Positions 1-7,842 of a stretch of DNA of 22,034 nt are shown here, in pieces. The stretch comes from a virus. The notes beneath the pieces are model-generated. The model was not told the DNA's origin. It saw only the letters and a list, made by a program, of their open reading frames with translations, and made no database searches. Each line of letters starts with the position of its first letter. Within the stretch, counting starts at the first letter, position 1. The translations under genes and the position numbers were made by a program. Location: positions 1 through 22,034 of the IMG/VR virus record IMGVR_UViG_3300008267_000704, one strand, 5' to 3'.

Positions 1-1
1 G

Positions 2-556
2 TCTGGAGACAAAGAAAACTGGTCACTCGCTAAGAAGCTTGAACCTAAAATGCGTATCTTTGCACCTGTTATTGTAAGAGGTGAAGAAGATAAAGGCGTT
101 AGGCTTTGGGAATTCGGTAAGCAAGTGTACATGGACTTGTTGAGTATTGCTGAAGATGAGGACGTGGGAGACTACACAGATCCTATTACAGGTCGTGACA
201 TTACTGTTGAAACAGCTGGTAAAGAAACCACTGGTTTGATGTATAACACTTCAACTGTTAGAGTTAGGACTAAGTCTACACCACTATCAGAAGATGCTGA
301 CAAGCTAAAGACATGGCTTGAAAACCAACCTGATCCGTTGACTCAGTTTAAAAAGTATTCTTATGATGAGATGAAAGAAGCTTTGCTTAAGCATCTTAAT
401 CCAGAAGAAGAGTTGAAAGAACAAGCTGATGCAGTTGAAGCTAAACCTACAGGAGATCTTCCTTGGGAGAAGCCTCAAGCAGCAGGACAATACACCTTGA
501 ATACTGGAAAAGCAAGCGTTGATTCTTCGATTGACGACCTTTTCAGTGATCTTTAA
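2..556 (+). CDS. gp32-like single-stranded DNA-binding protein, 5'-truncated by window edge
   Basis: The frame is open from base 2, so the gene begins before the window; the internal ATG at 50 is probably not its start. The visible part is the end of the core domain followed by a charged, low-complexity linker and an acidic tail ending SIDDLFSDL. That tail closely resembles the DLDDLLNDL end of T4 gp32, which recruits replication and recombination partners. gp32 coats single-stranded DNA and organises polymerase, helicase loader and UvsX. The neighbours (UvsX-like recombinase, RNase H-like nuclease, DnaB-like helicase) are what one expects beside a T4-type SSB. The zinc-binding N-terminal part cannot be assessed. 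A strong hairpin terminator follows the stop. Identification rests on the tail, length and context rather than on catalytic residues. Confidence 0.8.
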   Translation, partial: SGDKENWSLAKKLEPKMRIFAPVIVRGEEDKGVRLWEFGKQVYMDLLSIAEDEDVGDYTDPITGRDITVETAGKETTGLMYNTSTVRVRTKSTPLSEDADKLKTWLENQPDPLTQFKKYSYDEMKEALLKHLNPEEELKEQADAVEAKPTGDLPWEKPQAAGQYTLNTGKASVDSSIDDLFSDL

Positions 557-562
557 TAAAAT

Positions 563-587
563 CCCCGGTCATAAGCCGGGGTTTTTT
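563..587 (+). terminator. Rho-independent terminator after the SSB gene
   Basis: CCCCGG (563-568) pairs perfectly with CCGGGG (576-581) around a 7-base loop, followed directly by a run of six T. It sits just after the SSB stop codon and before the uvsX-like gene. It probably lets the abundant SSB transcript end separately from the recombinase operon. Confidence 0.92.
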
Positions 588-605
588 AACTAAACAGTTT
601 CGCAA

Positions 606-1664
606 ATGGCAAAATCACTTAATAGCGCTGTGTCTAGCGCAATCAAAGGCACAATTGACTTAGAAAAGTTTAAGAAAGGCAAAAACCTTTCTTCTGGTGT
701 AGTATTCAAAGATCAAAAGTGGATACCTCTTTCCCAAGCATTTCAAGACACCTTACAAATTCCTGGTATTCCTATTGGCCATATTACTCTTTTGAGAGGT
801 CATTCTGATACAGGTAAAACAACTGCACTACTTGAAGCCGCAGTATCTGCACAAAAGATGGGTATTCTTCCTGTATTCATTATCACAGAGATGAAGTGGG
901 ATTGGAACCATGCTCGTGAGATGGGTTTTCAATTTGAAGAAGTGGCAGATGAGAATGGTGAGATCGTAGACTACAAAGGATTCTTTTTATATATCGATCG
1001 TGAAAGGCTTGAATGTATTGAAGATGTTGCAGGCTTTATTGCTGATATTTTAGATGAACAAAAGAGAGGGACTTTACCCCATAACATTTGTTTCTTCTGG
1101 GACTCAGTAGGTTCTATTCCTTGTAAGATGAGTATTGAAAAGTCAACTAACAATAATGAATGGAATGCAGGCGCAATGTCTCAACAGTTTGGCAACTTTA
1201 TTAATCAAAGAGTTGTTTTATCAAGAAAAGCGTCTCAACCATATACTAATACTCTTGTAGCAGTTAACAAAGTTTGGGTAGCTAAACCTGATTCACCAAT
1301 GGGTCAACCTACGTTGAATAACAAAGGAGGTAATACAATGTATTTTGACTCTTCATTAGTTATTACATTTGGTAATATTGCTAGAGCTGGTACAAATAAG
1401 ATTAAAGCAACTAAGAATGGTAAAGAAGTTGAGTTCGCTAAAAGGACTAGGATTAGTTGTGACAAAAATCACGTTACTGGTGTAACAGCAGTTAATAAAG
1501 TTATCATGACAGTTCATGGATTTATCAATGATGATAAGAAAGCTCTTGATGATTATAAGAAGCAATATTCAGATCAATGGACTAAAGTCCTTGGATCGAA
1601 TACATTCGATGTAGTAGAAGAAGAGACACCGCTATCACCTGATATATTTGACACGGAGGATTAA
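606..1664 (+). CDS. uvsX: UvsX/RecA-like recombinase
   Basis: A 352-residue RecA-fold ATPase. Walker A is GHSDTGKTT at residues 65-73 and Walker B is the hydrophobic strand ICFFWDS ending at Asp166. An acidic residue follows beta-2 (FIITEMKWDW, about 92-100). Length and arrangement fit phage UvsX rather than cellular RecA. UvsX forms filaments on gp32-coated single strands and drives strand exchange for recombination-dependent replication and repair. The gene lies directly after the SSB terminator and overlaps the next gene by one base (TAATG), so it is probably co-transcribed with the 5' nuclease and helicase. The start at 606 is the first ATG after the terminator. RecA-family identity is certain; UvsX assignment is by context and length. 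Confidence 0.92.
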   Translation: MAKSLNSAVSSAIKGTIDLEKFKKGKNLSSGVVFKDQKWIPLSQAFQDTLQIPGIPIGHITLLRGHSDTGKTTALLEAAVSAQKMGILPVFIITEMKWDWNHAREMGFQFEEVADENGEIVDYKGFFLYIDRERLECIEDVAGFIADILDEQKRGTLPHNICFFWDSVGSIPCKMSIEKSTNNNEWNAGAMSQQFGNFINQRVVLSRKASQPYTNTLVAVNKVWVAKPDSPMGQPTLNNKGGNTMYFDSSLVITFGNIARAGTNKIKATKNGKEVEFAKRTRISCDKNHVTGVTAVNKVIMTVHGFINDDKKALDDYKKQYSDQWTKVLGSNTFDVVEEETPLSPDIFDTED

Positions 1665-2674
1665 TGAACGAAGAACTAAAAAAACTATTTGACTCACTTA
1701 AAAATGAGAAAGTAGAAGAATCACTCAATAGTAGAGTATTAATTATAGATGGACTAAATACCTTTCTTAGAGCATTTACTGCTATTGGTTGGGTTAACAA
1801 GGAACTACTTCATATAGGAGGTTTAACTGGCTTTTTACGTTCCTTAGGGTATGTAATTAAGCTAGTTAGACCAACTAGAGTGATTATTACTTTTGATGGT
1901 CAAGGTTCATCAACCAATAAACGATACATCTATCCAGAGTATAAAGCAAACAGAGGTATTAATAGAGTTACTAATTGGGATACATTTGAGTCTCAACAAG
2001 AAGAGTCTGAAGCAATTACATCACAACTCGTAAGACTAATCTACTATTTAAAGCAACTGCCTGTTGATCTATTATCGATAGATAAGATAGAAGCCGATGA
2101 TGTTATTGGTTATATTACTGGTAAACTAGATGGCGAAGTTACTATCATGTCATCAGATAGAGACTATCTACAACTAGTATCAGATAGAGTATCAATCTAT
2201 TCTCCTACTAAGAAGAAGTTTTACGATCAAGATCTAGTATTGAAAGAATATGGTGTAACACCAAAGAACTTTCTAACTCAAAAGATACTTCTTGGTGATT
2301 CTGGAGATAATGTACCTGGAGTAAAAGGTCTAGGTAGTAAGACCATGTTAAAACATTTTCCAGAACTTGGTACAGATACTGAGATTAGTCTAGACAGTAT
2401 ATTAGAAAGGTGTGAAGGCAAAGCTAAGATACTAGAATTAATAAAAAACTACGAGTATCAACTAAGGATCAATAAAAAGTTAATGGATCTAAAAGATCCT
2501 AATATACCTGATGAAGCGATAGAGGAAATAAATAGTATGTTACTCAATCCTTCGAAGGAGTTTAATTCAAAAGAATTTCTTAATTTGTATCATGAAGATG
2601 AATTAGGCAATTCAATACCTAATGTATATACGTGGTTGTTTAATCATTTTAACGAATTAGCAAAATATAAGTAA
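1664..2674 (+). CDS. 5'-3' exonuclease / RNase H-like flap nuclease (T4 Rnh/FEN family)
   Basis: A 336-residue PIN/FEN-type nuclease. Metal-binding acidic positions are visible in order: Asp29 in IIDG, Asp78 in TFDG, EADD at 143-146, and SSDRD at 163-167. The helix-3-turn-helix signature GDSGDNVPGVKGLGSK lies at 211-226. Such enzymes remove RNA primers and 5' flaps during lagging-strand maturation; in T4 this is Rnh. The start codon overlaps the uvsX stop (TAATG) and the helicase gene begins three bases after its stop, so the three form one translational unit. No polymerase domain is fused to it, which is consistent with the separate family A polymerase at 9474-11777. Confidence 0.9.
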   Translation: MNEELKKLFDSLKNEKVEESLNSRVLIIDGLNTFLRAFTAIGWVNKELLHIGGLTGFLRSLGYVIKLVRPTRVIITFDGQGSSTNKRYIYPEYKANRGINRVTNWDTFESQQEESEAITSQLVRLIYYLKQLPVDLLSIDKIEADDVIGYITGKLDGEVTIMSSDRDYLQLVSDRVSIYSPTKKKFYDQDLVLKEYGVTPKNFLTQKILLGDSGDNVPGVKGLGSKTMLKHFPELGTDTEISLDSILERCEGKAKILELIKNYEYQLRINKKLMDLKDPNIPDEAIEEINSMLLNPSKEFNSKEFLNLYHEDELGNSIPNVYTWLFNHFNELAKYK

Positions 2675-2677
2675 GTT

Positions 2678-4063
2678 ATGGCGTCATTGAATCAGTTACA
2701 GCAGTACGGTGTTAGTTTTCAAATCAAGGTAATGTCTAGTTTGTTGAAACATAAAGAGTTTCTTCAAAACATAAACGACATTCTTGATACTGAAATGTTT
2801 GATAATCCAGCACATAAATGGATTGTCGGTGAGATTCTAAGATACTACTACAAGTATCATACTACTCCATCACTTGATGCACTTCAAGTAGAAGTAAGAA
2901 AGATAGAAAATGAAGTATTGAAAGTTAGTGTAGTAGAACAACTTAAAGAAACATATAAATCAGCTAATGAGGATAGGGAATATGTAGAGCAAGAGTTTAG
3001 TAGCTTCTGTAAGAATCAACAGATCAAAAAAGCTATCCTCAACTCAGTAACACTACTAGAGAAAGGTCAATACGATGATATCAAATATATGATGGACCAG
3101 GCTTTAAAAGCAGGACAAGAAAAGTCTATTGGTCATGAATATGAGAAAGATATTGAGACTAGGTATCGTGAAGAAGAGCGAGCGGCTATTCCTACATCGT
3201 GGCCACATGTTAATGAGCTTCTCATGGGAGGGCTTGGTAAAGGTGACCTTGGGCTTATATTTGGAAATCCTGGTGGTGGTAAGTCATGGATGCTAGTTAA
3301 TCTAGGTGCTATGGCTGTACAAAGAGGATATACAGTGTGTCATTACACATTAGAACTATCTGAATACTATGTAGGCAAACGTTATGACTCTCTATTCACA
3401 GGAATAGATGTACAACAGGTTCACAAACATCGAGGTGCCATTGAGGAAGCAGTAAGTAAATTGAAAGGCAAGCTTGTTATTAAGGAGTTCCCTATGGGAA
3501 AAGCAACCACCCATACAATTGAAGCCCATATCCAAAAATGTTCTAATTTAGGTTATCCTCCTGACTTGGTTATTATTGACTATGTTGACTTGTTAAAGAG
3601 TAAAACTAAGTCAATTGATCCTAAAGATGCAATCGATGATGTCTATACAGCAACAAAAGGTATGGCTAGAGAGCTTAAGGTACCAATCTGGACTGTTTCA
3701 CAGGTAAATAGGGCTGGTGCAAAGGATGATGTAATTGAAGGTGATAAGGCTGCTGGATCATACAATAAGATGATGATTGCTGACTTCGCAATGTCACTCT
3801 CAAGAAAACGTCAAGATAAAGTAAATGGTACAGGCCGTATACATATCATGAAAAATCGTTATGGTATGGACGGTATGACTTACGGTGCCAAGATCAGTAC
3901 CAATAATGGAAACATAGAAATTAATCCTGATAGCCTAGATGATGATGAATTAACATTTGATACATCAACTCCGGCTACCGGTTCTAACAAACCATTTAGC
4001 TCAGGATTAGACAGAGATGAGAAAGCTTATTTGTCAAATAAATTTTTTGAGTTGGGATTATAA
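2678..4063 (+). CDS. DnaB/gp41-like replicative DNA helicase
   Basis: A 461-residue protein with a helical N-terminal domain (about 1-150) and a RecA-fold helicase domain. Walker A is GNPGGGKS at 196-203, Walker B is LVIIDYVDL around 297-305, the sensor-like motif is TVSQVNRAG (339-347), and an Arg-finger-type KNRYG lies at 392-396. These are the DnaB-family motifs, and the size is like T4 gp41. It would form a hexameric 5'-3' helicase at the fork. The ATG at 2678 sits in the AGTTATG context shared by many genes here. The tail is rich in Asp, Ser and Thr. No primase is seen in this window, so the primase partner must lie elsewhere. Confidence 0.92.
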   Translation: MASLNQLQQYGVSFQIKVMSSLLKHKEFLQNINDILDTEMFDNPAHKWIVGEILRYYYKYHTTPSLDALQVEVRKIENEVLKVSVVEQLKETYKSANEDREYVEQEFSSFCKNQQIKKAILNSVTLLEKGQYDDIKYMMDQALKAGQEKSIGHEYEKDIETRYREEERAAIPTSWPHVNELLMGGLGKGDLGLIFGNPGGGKSWMLVNLGAMAVQRGYTVCHYTLELSEYYVGKRYDSLFTGIDVQQVHKHRGAIEEAVSKLKGKLVIKEFPMGKATTHTIEAHIQKCSNLGYPPDLVIIDYVDLLKSKTKSIDPKDAIDDVYTATKGMARELKVPIWTVSQVNRAGAKDDVIEGDKAAGSYNKMMIADFAMSLSRKRQDKVNGTGRIHIMKNRYGMDGMTYGAKISTNNGNIEINPDSLDDDELTFDTSTPATGSNKPFSSGLDRDEKAYLSNKFFELGL

Positions 4064-4081
4064 ATTAACCTAAAAAGGCTA

Positions 4082-4089
4082 TATTTATT
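4082..4089 (+). promoter_or_regulatory. TATTTATT promoter-like element upstream of 4107
   Basis: TATTTATT lies in the intergenic gap 17 bases before the ATG at 4107. The surrounding 10-mer ATATTTATTA recurs identically at 6288-6297 and 11781-11790. The recurring position just upstream of genes that follow a gap suggests a phage promoter -10-like element. AT-rich sequence makes chance matches possible. Confidence 0.4.
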
Positions 4090-4106
4090 AGAGAAAACAG
4101 ATTAAT

Positions 4107-4325
4107 ATGAATTTTATAATTGATTTATTTAGAAAAGCAATCAAAGGCGATAATTTCAGAGCTAATGCCAATCCTATTAAGTATAATGACCAGATTGCAC
4201 AACTTAATTCAGCTCAGCCAAACCAGGCTAGTAAGTTGAATACTAATACTATCAATAAAATTCAGAAGACAAAGTCTACCCCAGTTCAAAATACTTCTAA
4301 AGGAAGCGTTCTTCCTGGTAGTTAA
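4107..4325 (+). CDS. Small hypothetical protein (72 aa)
   Basis: I do not recognise this protein. The N-terminus (MNFIIDLFRKAIKGDNF) could form an amphipathic helix. The rest is polar and low in complexity, rich in Asn, Gln, Thr, Ser and Lys, so it is probably largely disordered. It stands alone between the helicase and the ribonucleotide reductase, with a promoter-like TATTTATT upstream and a hairpin downstream, so it may be transcribed separately. The isolated placement with its own signals supports it being a real gene; no function is proposed. Confidence 0.55.
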   Translation: MNFIIDLFRKAIKGDNFRANANPIKYNDQIAQLNSAQPNQASKLNTNTINKIQKTKSTPVQNTSKGSVLPGS

Positions 4326-4371
4326 GTAGGCAAATAAATCCCCCATCTTATTGTAATAGGTTATGAATCAA

Positions 4372-4393
4372 TAGATGGCTATTTAGCTATCTA
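4372..4393 (+). terminator. Hairpin in the leader of the ribonucleotide reductase gene, possible weak terminator or attenuator
   Basis: TAGATGGC (4372-4379) pairs with GCTATCTA (4386-4393), with one G-U pair and a TATTTA loop. AT-rich sequence with T runs follows (about 4400-4420). The same AGATGG arm can alternatively pair with CCATCT at 4343-4348, so two exclusive structures are possible. It could end the 4107 gene transcript or attenuate the downstream gene. The stem is short and AT-rich. Confidence 0.4.
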
Positions 4394-4437
4394 AATAAAC
4401 TTTTATTTTTTAAACTTTTTTTTAAACTAAATTAAAA

Positions 4438-6288
4438 ATGGACATCACGCAACAGATTTTGTCTGAAATCACTGTGTACAATAAGTATGCAAAGTATTTG
4501 CCAGAATTGGAAAGAAGAGAAACTTGGAATGAAATAGTTACGAGGAATAAGAACATGCATATAAACAAGTTCCCTCATCTTACAAACGAAATTGAAAGCG
4601 TTTATAAATTAGTATATGATAAAAAGATTCTTCCATCAATGCGCTCGATGCAGTTTGCAGGAAAACCCATTGAGATTAATAATGCTCGTATATTTAACTG
4701 TTCTTTCGCTCCTATTGATGATTGGCGTGTATTTTCAGAGATAATGTTCCTTTTGCTTGGTGGCTGTGGTGTAGGTTATTCTGTACAACGTCATCATGTA
4801 GAGAAGCTTCCTGAGATCATTAAACCTATTAAAGAGAAAAGATATTTGATTGGTGACTCAATTGAAGGTTGGGCTGATGCAGTTAAACTATTGATGAAGT
4901 CTTATCTTTTAGGTGGACCTAGACCTAAATTTGACTTCCGTGATATTAGGCCAAAAGGTTCTATGTTAATTACCGCAGGCGGCAAAGCCCCAGGTCCTGA
5001 ACCTTTAAAAGAATGTTTGTTTCAGATCCAAAAAATTCTTGATCGTAAAGATACTGGTGATAGACTAACTCCTATTGAATGCCATGACATTATTTGCTAT
5101 ATTGCTGATGCAGTATTGTCTGGCGGTATTCGTCGTGCTGCATTAATTAGTTTATTTTCTTTTAATGACGAGGAAATGCTAACATGTAAGTTTGGTAGCT
5201 GGTGGGAAAATAATCCACAACGTGGTCGCGCAAATAACTCTGCCGTTATCTTACGTGATCGAGTTCAGAAAGAAGACTTTATGTCTCTTTGGAAAAAGAT
5301 AGAATTATCTAATGCTGGTGAACCTGGCTTCTTCTTAACTAACGATAAAGATTGGGGAACTAATCCATGTGCTGAGATCGCACTTAGGCCATTCCAGTTC
5401 TGTAATTTATGTGAAGTAAATGTGTCTAACTTAGAGTCACAAGAAGATTTAAATGAGAGAGTTAAAGGTGCAGCATTCATTGGAACCTTACAAGCTTCAT
5501 ATACAGACTTCCACTATCTTCGTGATATTTGGAAAAGAACAACTGAAAAAGATGCATTAATTGGTGTTGGTATGACAGGTATTGCTTCTGGCGCAGTATT
5601 GAAACTAAACATGAAAGAAGCTGCTAATATTGTAAAAGACGAAAATGAGAGAGTAGCAAAGATCATTGGAGTTAATAAAGCAGCTCGCTGTACTACAGTT
5701 AAACCTTCTGGAACTACATCAATGGTTCTTGGTACATCATCTGGTGTTCATGCGTGGCATGATGAGTTCTATATTCGTAGAATGAGGCTTGGTAAGAATG
5801 AAGCGCTTTATACGCATCTTGCAATCTACCATCCAGAATTGGTTGAAGACGAATACTTCAAGCCACAATCTCAAGCAGTAGTATCTGTACCACAAAGATC
5901 TCCTGAAGGAGCAATTTTAAGGTCTGAGTCTGCAATGGATCTTCTTCATAGAGTAGAAAAAATGCATAAAGATTGGATTAAACCTGGACATAGAACAGGT
6001 AGAAATACTCATAATGTATCTGTAACTATCTCTTTAAAGCCTGAAGAATGGCCAGAAGTTGGTGAATGGGCATGGGCAAATAGAAATAATTATACCGCAT
6101 TATCCTGCCTTCCTTATGACAATGGAAGCTATGTTCAGGCTCCTTTTGAGACTATAACAGAAGAAAGATTCAATGAGATTGTAGGAATGCTTCATGAGGT
6201 AGATTTGTCTAAAGTAATTGAAGTAGAAGATAACACCGACCAAAAAGGAGAGTTAGCCTGTGCCGGAGGCGCTTGTGAAATCATCTAA
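4438..6288 (+). CDS. nrdJ: Class II (adenosylcobalamin-dependent) ribonucleotide reductase, monomeric NrdJ/RTPR type
   Basis: A 616-residue catalytic subunit that reduces ribonucleotides to deoxyribonucleotides. Compared with the Lactobacillus leichmannii enzyme, the substrate-reducing cysteine is Cys88 (IFNCSF). The thiyl-radical motif NPCAEI gives Cys311 and Glu313. The partner cysteine Cys322 lies 11 residues after Cys311, exactly the spacing of C408/C419 in that enzyme. SGGIRRAAL (228-236) and VKPSGTTSMVLG (421-432) are further family motifs. The C-terminus carries a CAGGAC pair (Cys608, Cys613) of the type re-reduced by thioredoxin. No small (NrdB) subunit gene is nearby, consistent with a B12-dependent enzyme. 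It is shorter than the roughly 740 residues of the Lactobacillus protein. The host must supply cobalamin. The leader has a hairpin at 4372-4393. Confidence 0.9.
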   Translation: MDITQQILSEITVYNKYAKYLPELERRETWNEIVTRNKNMHINKFPHLTNEIESVYKLVYDKKILPSMRSMQFAGKPIEINNARIFNCSFAPIDDWRVFSEIMFLLLGGCGVGYSVQRHHVEKLPEIIKPIKEKRYLIGDSIEGWADAVKLLMKSYLLGGPRPKFDFRDIRPKGSMLITAGGKAPGPEPLKECLFQIQKILDRKDTGDRLTPIECHDIICYIADAVLSGGIRRAALISLFSFNDEEMLTCKFGSWWENNPQRGRANNSAVILRDRVQKEDFMSLWKKIELSNAGEPGFFLTNDKDWGTNPCAEIALRPFQFCNLCEVNVSNLESQEDLNERVKGAAFIGTLQASYTDFHYLRDIWKRTTEKDALIGVGMTGIASGAVLKLNMKEAANIVKDENERVAKIIGVNKAARCTTVKPSGTTSMVLGTSSGVHAWHDEFYIRRMRLGKNEALYTHLAIYHPELVEDEYFKPQSQAVVSVPQRSPEGAILRSESAMDLLHRVEKMHKDWIKPGHRTGRNTHNVSVTISLKPEEWPEVGEWAWANRNNYTALSCLPYDNGSYVQAPFETITEERFNEIVGMLHEVDLSKVIEVEDNTDQKGELACAGGACEII

Positions 6289-6296
6289 TATTTATT
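6289..6296 (+). promoter_or_regulatory. TATTTATT promoter-like element upstream of 6310
   Basis: TATTTATT begins directly after the nrdJ stop codon, 13 bases before the ATG at 6310. It is embedded in ATATTTATTA, identical to two other intergenic sites. It would drive the virion-like gene group 6310-7820. Confidence 0.4.
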
Positions 6297-6309
6297 ATTA
6301 TAGATAAAA

Positions 6310-6615
6310 ATGGCTCGTAAAGAAACAAGTATAGATGTTCAAGGATTTGAAACAACATTTTTAGTACAAAAGACGTCTAGACTACAACCTATTATATCAG
6401 GGTCTGGGTACTATACTAATATGAAACATTTAAAAAATGGTACCTCATTTCCTAATAGATTTGTATCTTCATTTAATAGCCAAGTAAATCCAACGATTCT
6501 TCCTGGATTTACAGGAGGTGGAACTGGAGGACCTGTAGTAGAAACAAGTTATGTATTGTCTGAATTAGACGAACCAATAATTACTGAAGACGATAATAAC
6601 TTAATAATAGAATAA
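6310..6615 (+). CDS. Hypothetical protein, probably virion-associated (101 aa)
   Basis: I do not recognise a family. The protein has no membrane segment or cysteine, a Gly-rich stretch (GFTGGGTGG, around 67-75) and an acidic C-terminal tail ending EDDNNLIIE. Its stop overlaps the start of the next gene (TAATG), so it is translationally linked to two fibre-like proteins. This placement suggests a small structural or attachment protein, by context only. A promoter-like TATTTATT lies 13 bases upstream of its ATG. Confidence 0.6.
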   Translation: MARKETSIDVQGFETTFLVQKTSRLQPIISGSGYYTNMKHLKNGTSFPNRFVSSFNSQVNPTILPGFTGGGTGGPVVETSYVLSELDEPIITEDDNNLIIE

Positions 6616-7028
6616 TGGCAAATATAAAGATAAGCGCTTTACCTCAAGTAAATACAGTTTTAGGGACAGATGTAGTTCCTACAGTGGCATCATCAGCTAC
6701 TTCTAAAATAACTATAACAGATTTAGCTAATTCATTACCACAGGTAAGTTCGTCTATATCTGCTTCTTATGCATTAACTGCATCTCATGCCTTAAATGTA
6801 ACTAGTATTAATACAGGGTCCTTTATTACTACAGGTAGCAATTCTATTACTCAAAATATATCAGGATCTTTAAATATCACAGGATCCTTTACTCAAAACG
6901 GATTTGTAGTTCTTACTCAAGTATCAAGGAGCTTAAATTTTGGTGATGATAGTATAGCAGCAGCAAATGGAGTACCTTTAGGAGGTTTATATAGAAACGG
7001 AAATGTTATTGCCATAAGAATATCATAA
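6615..7028 (+). CDS. Fibre/virion surface-like protein with Thr-Gly-Ser repeats (137 aa)
   Basis: The N-terminus MANIKISALPQVNTVLGTDVVP matches the ISALP...P pattern common at the start of phage tail-fibre and structural proteins. A Ser/Ala/Thr-rich segment (SSSISASYALTASHALN, 45-61) is followed by short repeats (NTGSF, TTGSN, ISGSL, ITGSF) of the kind that form beta-structured fibres. The C-terminal part (VPLGGLYRNGNVIAIRIS) looks like a small compact end. There is no signal peptide and no enzymatic motif. It overlaps the upstream gene by one base and shares its repeat style with the next gene, so the pair may form one surface appendage. The family link is by sequence style only. Confidence 0.6.
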   Translation: MANIKISALPQVNTVLGTDVVPTVASSATSKITITDLANSLPQVSSSISASYALTASHALNVTSINTGSFITTGSNSITQNISGSLNITGSFTQNGFVVLTQVSRSLNFGDDSIAAANGVPLGGLYRNGNVIAIRIS

Positions 7029-7046
7029 TAGTAAAACAAAATAAAA

Positions 7047-7820
7047 ATGGGATTTCAATTTGGACCATTCGATATAACAGGATCAATAGTTTCTTTTACA
7101 GGATCTTTTGATACCACAGGATCTATAACAGTACAAACAGGATCAATAACAGTTCTAAGTGGATCTTTATTTGCTAGTAATTTTAAATATAGTAAAATAT
7201 ATGGAGATTTAGAAGTTCCTCATGTATCTGGAAGTAGATCTTATTATGGAGGCGTAACTACTGCTTATAATACGCTGCCTTTCGGTTTTGGTGCAGGTAG
7301 CGGTGGAGGTAATACAATACTTCTATATCCGACAGCATCATCACCGGCTCCTACATATTCAACTTTTACTAGCATAAATAGGAATATTAAATTAATAGGA
7401 TACACAATGTATTCTAATATATTAGCTTCTGATTTTCCTCAATATGATGGAAACTTTAGTTCAGGTGCAGGTCCTACAGTGGGATATGTGTCTATAGGAA
7501 CTGCATATTTAGCTCCTTCGGCTACAAGCGGTCAAGTTGTATCAAATGAACTAAGATCTTCTCAATCTGGTGCGTATGCTCCCTATTCAGATGAATGGAG
7601 TGTAGTTCCTGGTGGTACTGTAAGTTCTCCTGCTCAAATAGGTGATTATAATACCCTATATATAAGCGACTTGTCTCCTCTTGAAATAAGCCTAGCGCCA
7701 ACAGAATATAGTCCTACTTATTTTACATTCTTAATGAGTATAGGTGCTAAGTATCCTACTAAAACTTATAAATTTAGATTTGAACTTATTTTAGAAGATT
7801 CAGGATACCCTGTATTCTAA
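7047..7820 (+). CDS. Fibre/adhesin-like virion protein with TGS repeats (257 aa)
   Basis: The first about 45 residues hold five evenly spaced Thr/Ser-Gly-Ser units (ITGSI, FTGSF, TTGSI, QTGSI, LSGSL). A globular domain follows, rich in Gly, Ser, Tyr and Pro and with almost no charged residues at first (about 55-180); the end is predicted mostly beta. That layout, a repeat stalk and then a head, is typical of short phage fibres or decoration proteins that touch the host surface. No catalytic motif was recognised. The start is the ATG at 7047 after an A-rich leader. At the DNA level the repeats are nearly identical (see 7078-7166), suggesting recent expansion or a site for recombination. Confidence 0.6.
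   Translation: MGFQFGPFDITGSIVSFTGSFDTTGSITVQTGSITVLSGSLFASNFKYSKIYGDLEVPHVSGSRSYYGGVTTAYNTLPFGFGAGSGGGNTILLYPTASSPAPTYSTFTSINRNIKLIGYTMYSNILASDFPQYDGNFSSGAGPTVGYVSIGTAYLAPSATSGQVVSNELRSSQSGAYAPYSDEWSVVPGGTVSSPAQIGDYNTLYISDLSPLEISLAPTEYSPTYFTFLMSIGAKYPTKTYKFRFELILEDSGYPVF
7078..7166 (+). repeat. ACAGGATC direct repeats encoding TGS units
   Basis: ACAGGATC occurs at 7078-7085, 7099-7106, 7117-7124 and 7138-7145, with a degenerate AGTGGATC at 7159-7166. The steps are 21, 18, 21 and 21 bases, all multiples of three, so the reading frame is kept and each unit encodes Thr/Ser-Gly-Ser every 6-7 residues. Confidence 0.85.
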
Positions 7821-7842
7821 GAAAGTCTAGATTAATAAAAAG

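Noticed and set aside
4326-4437. Cobalamin riboswitch before the B12-dependent RNR
   Set aside because: The 112-base leader is too short and I see no B12-box-like consensus.
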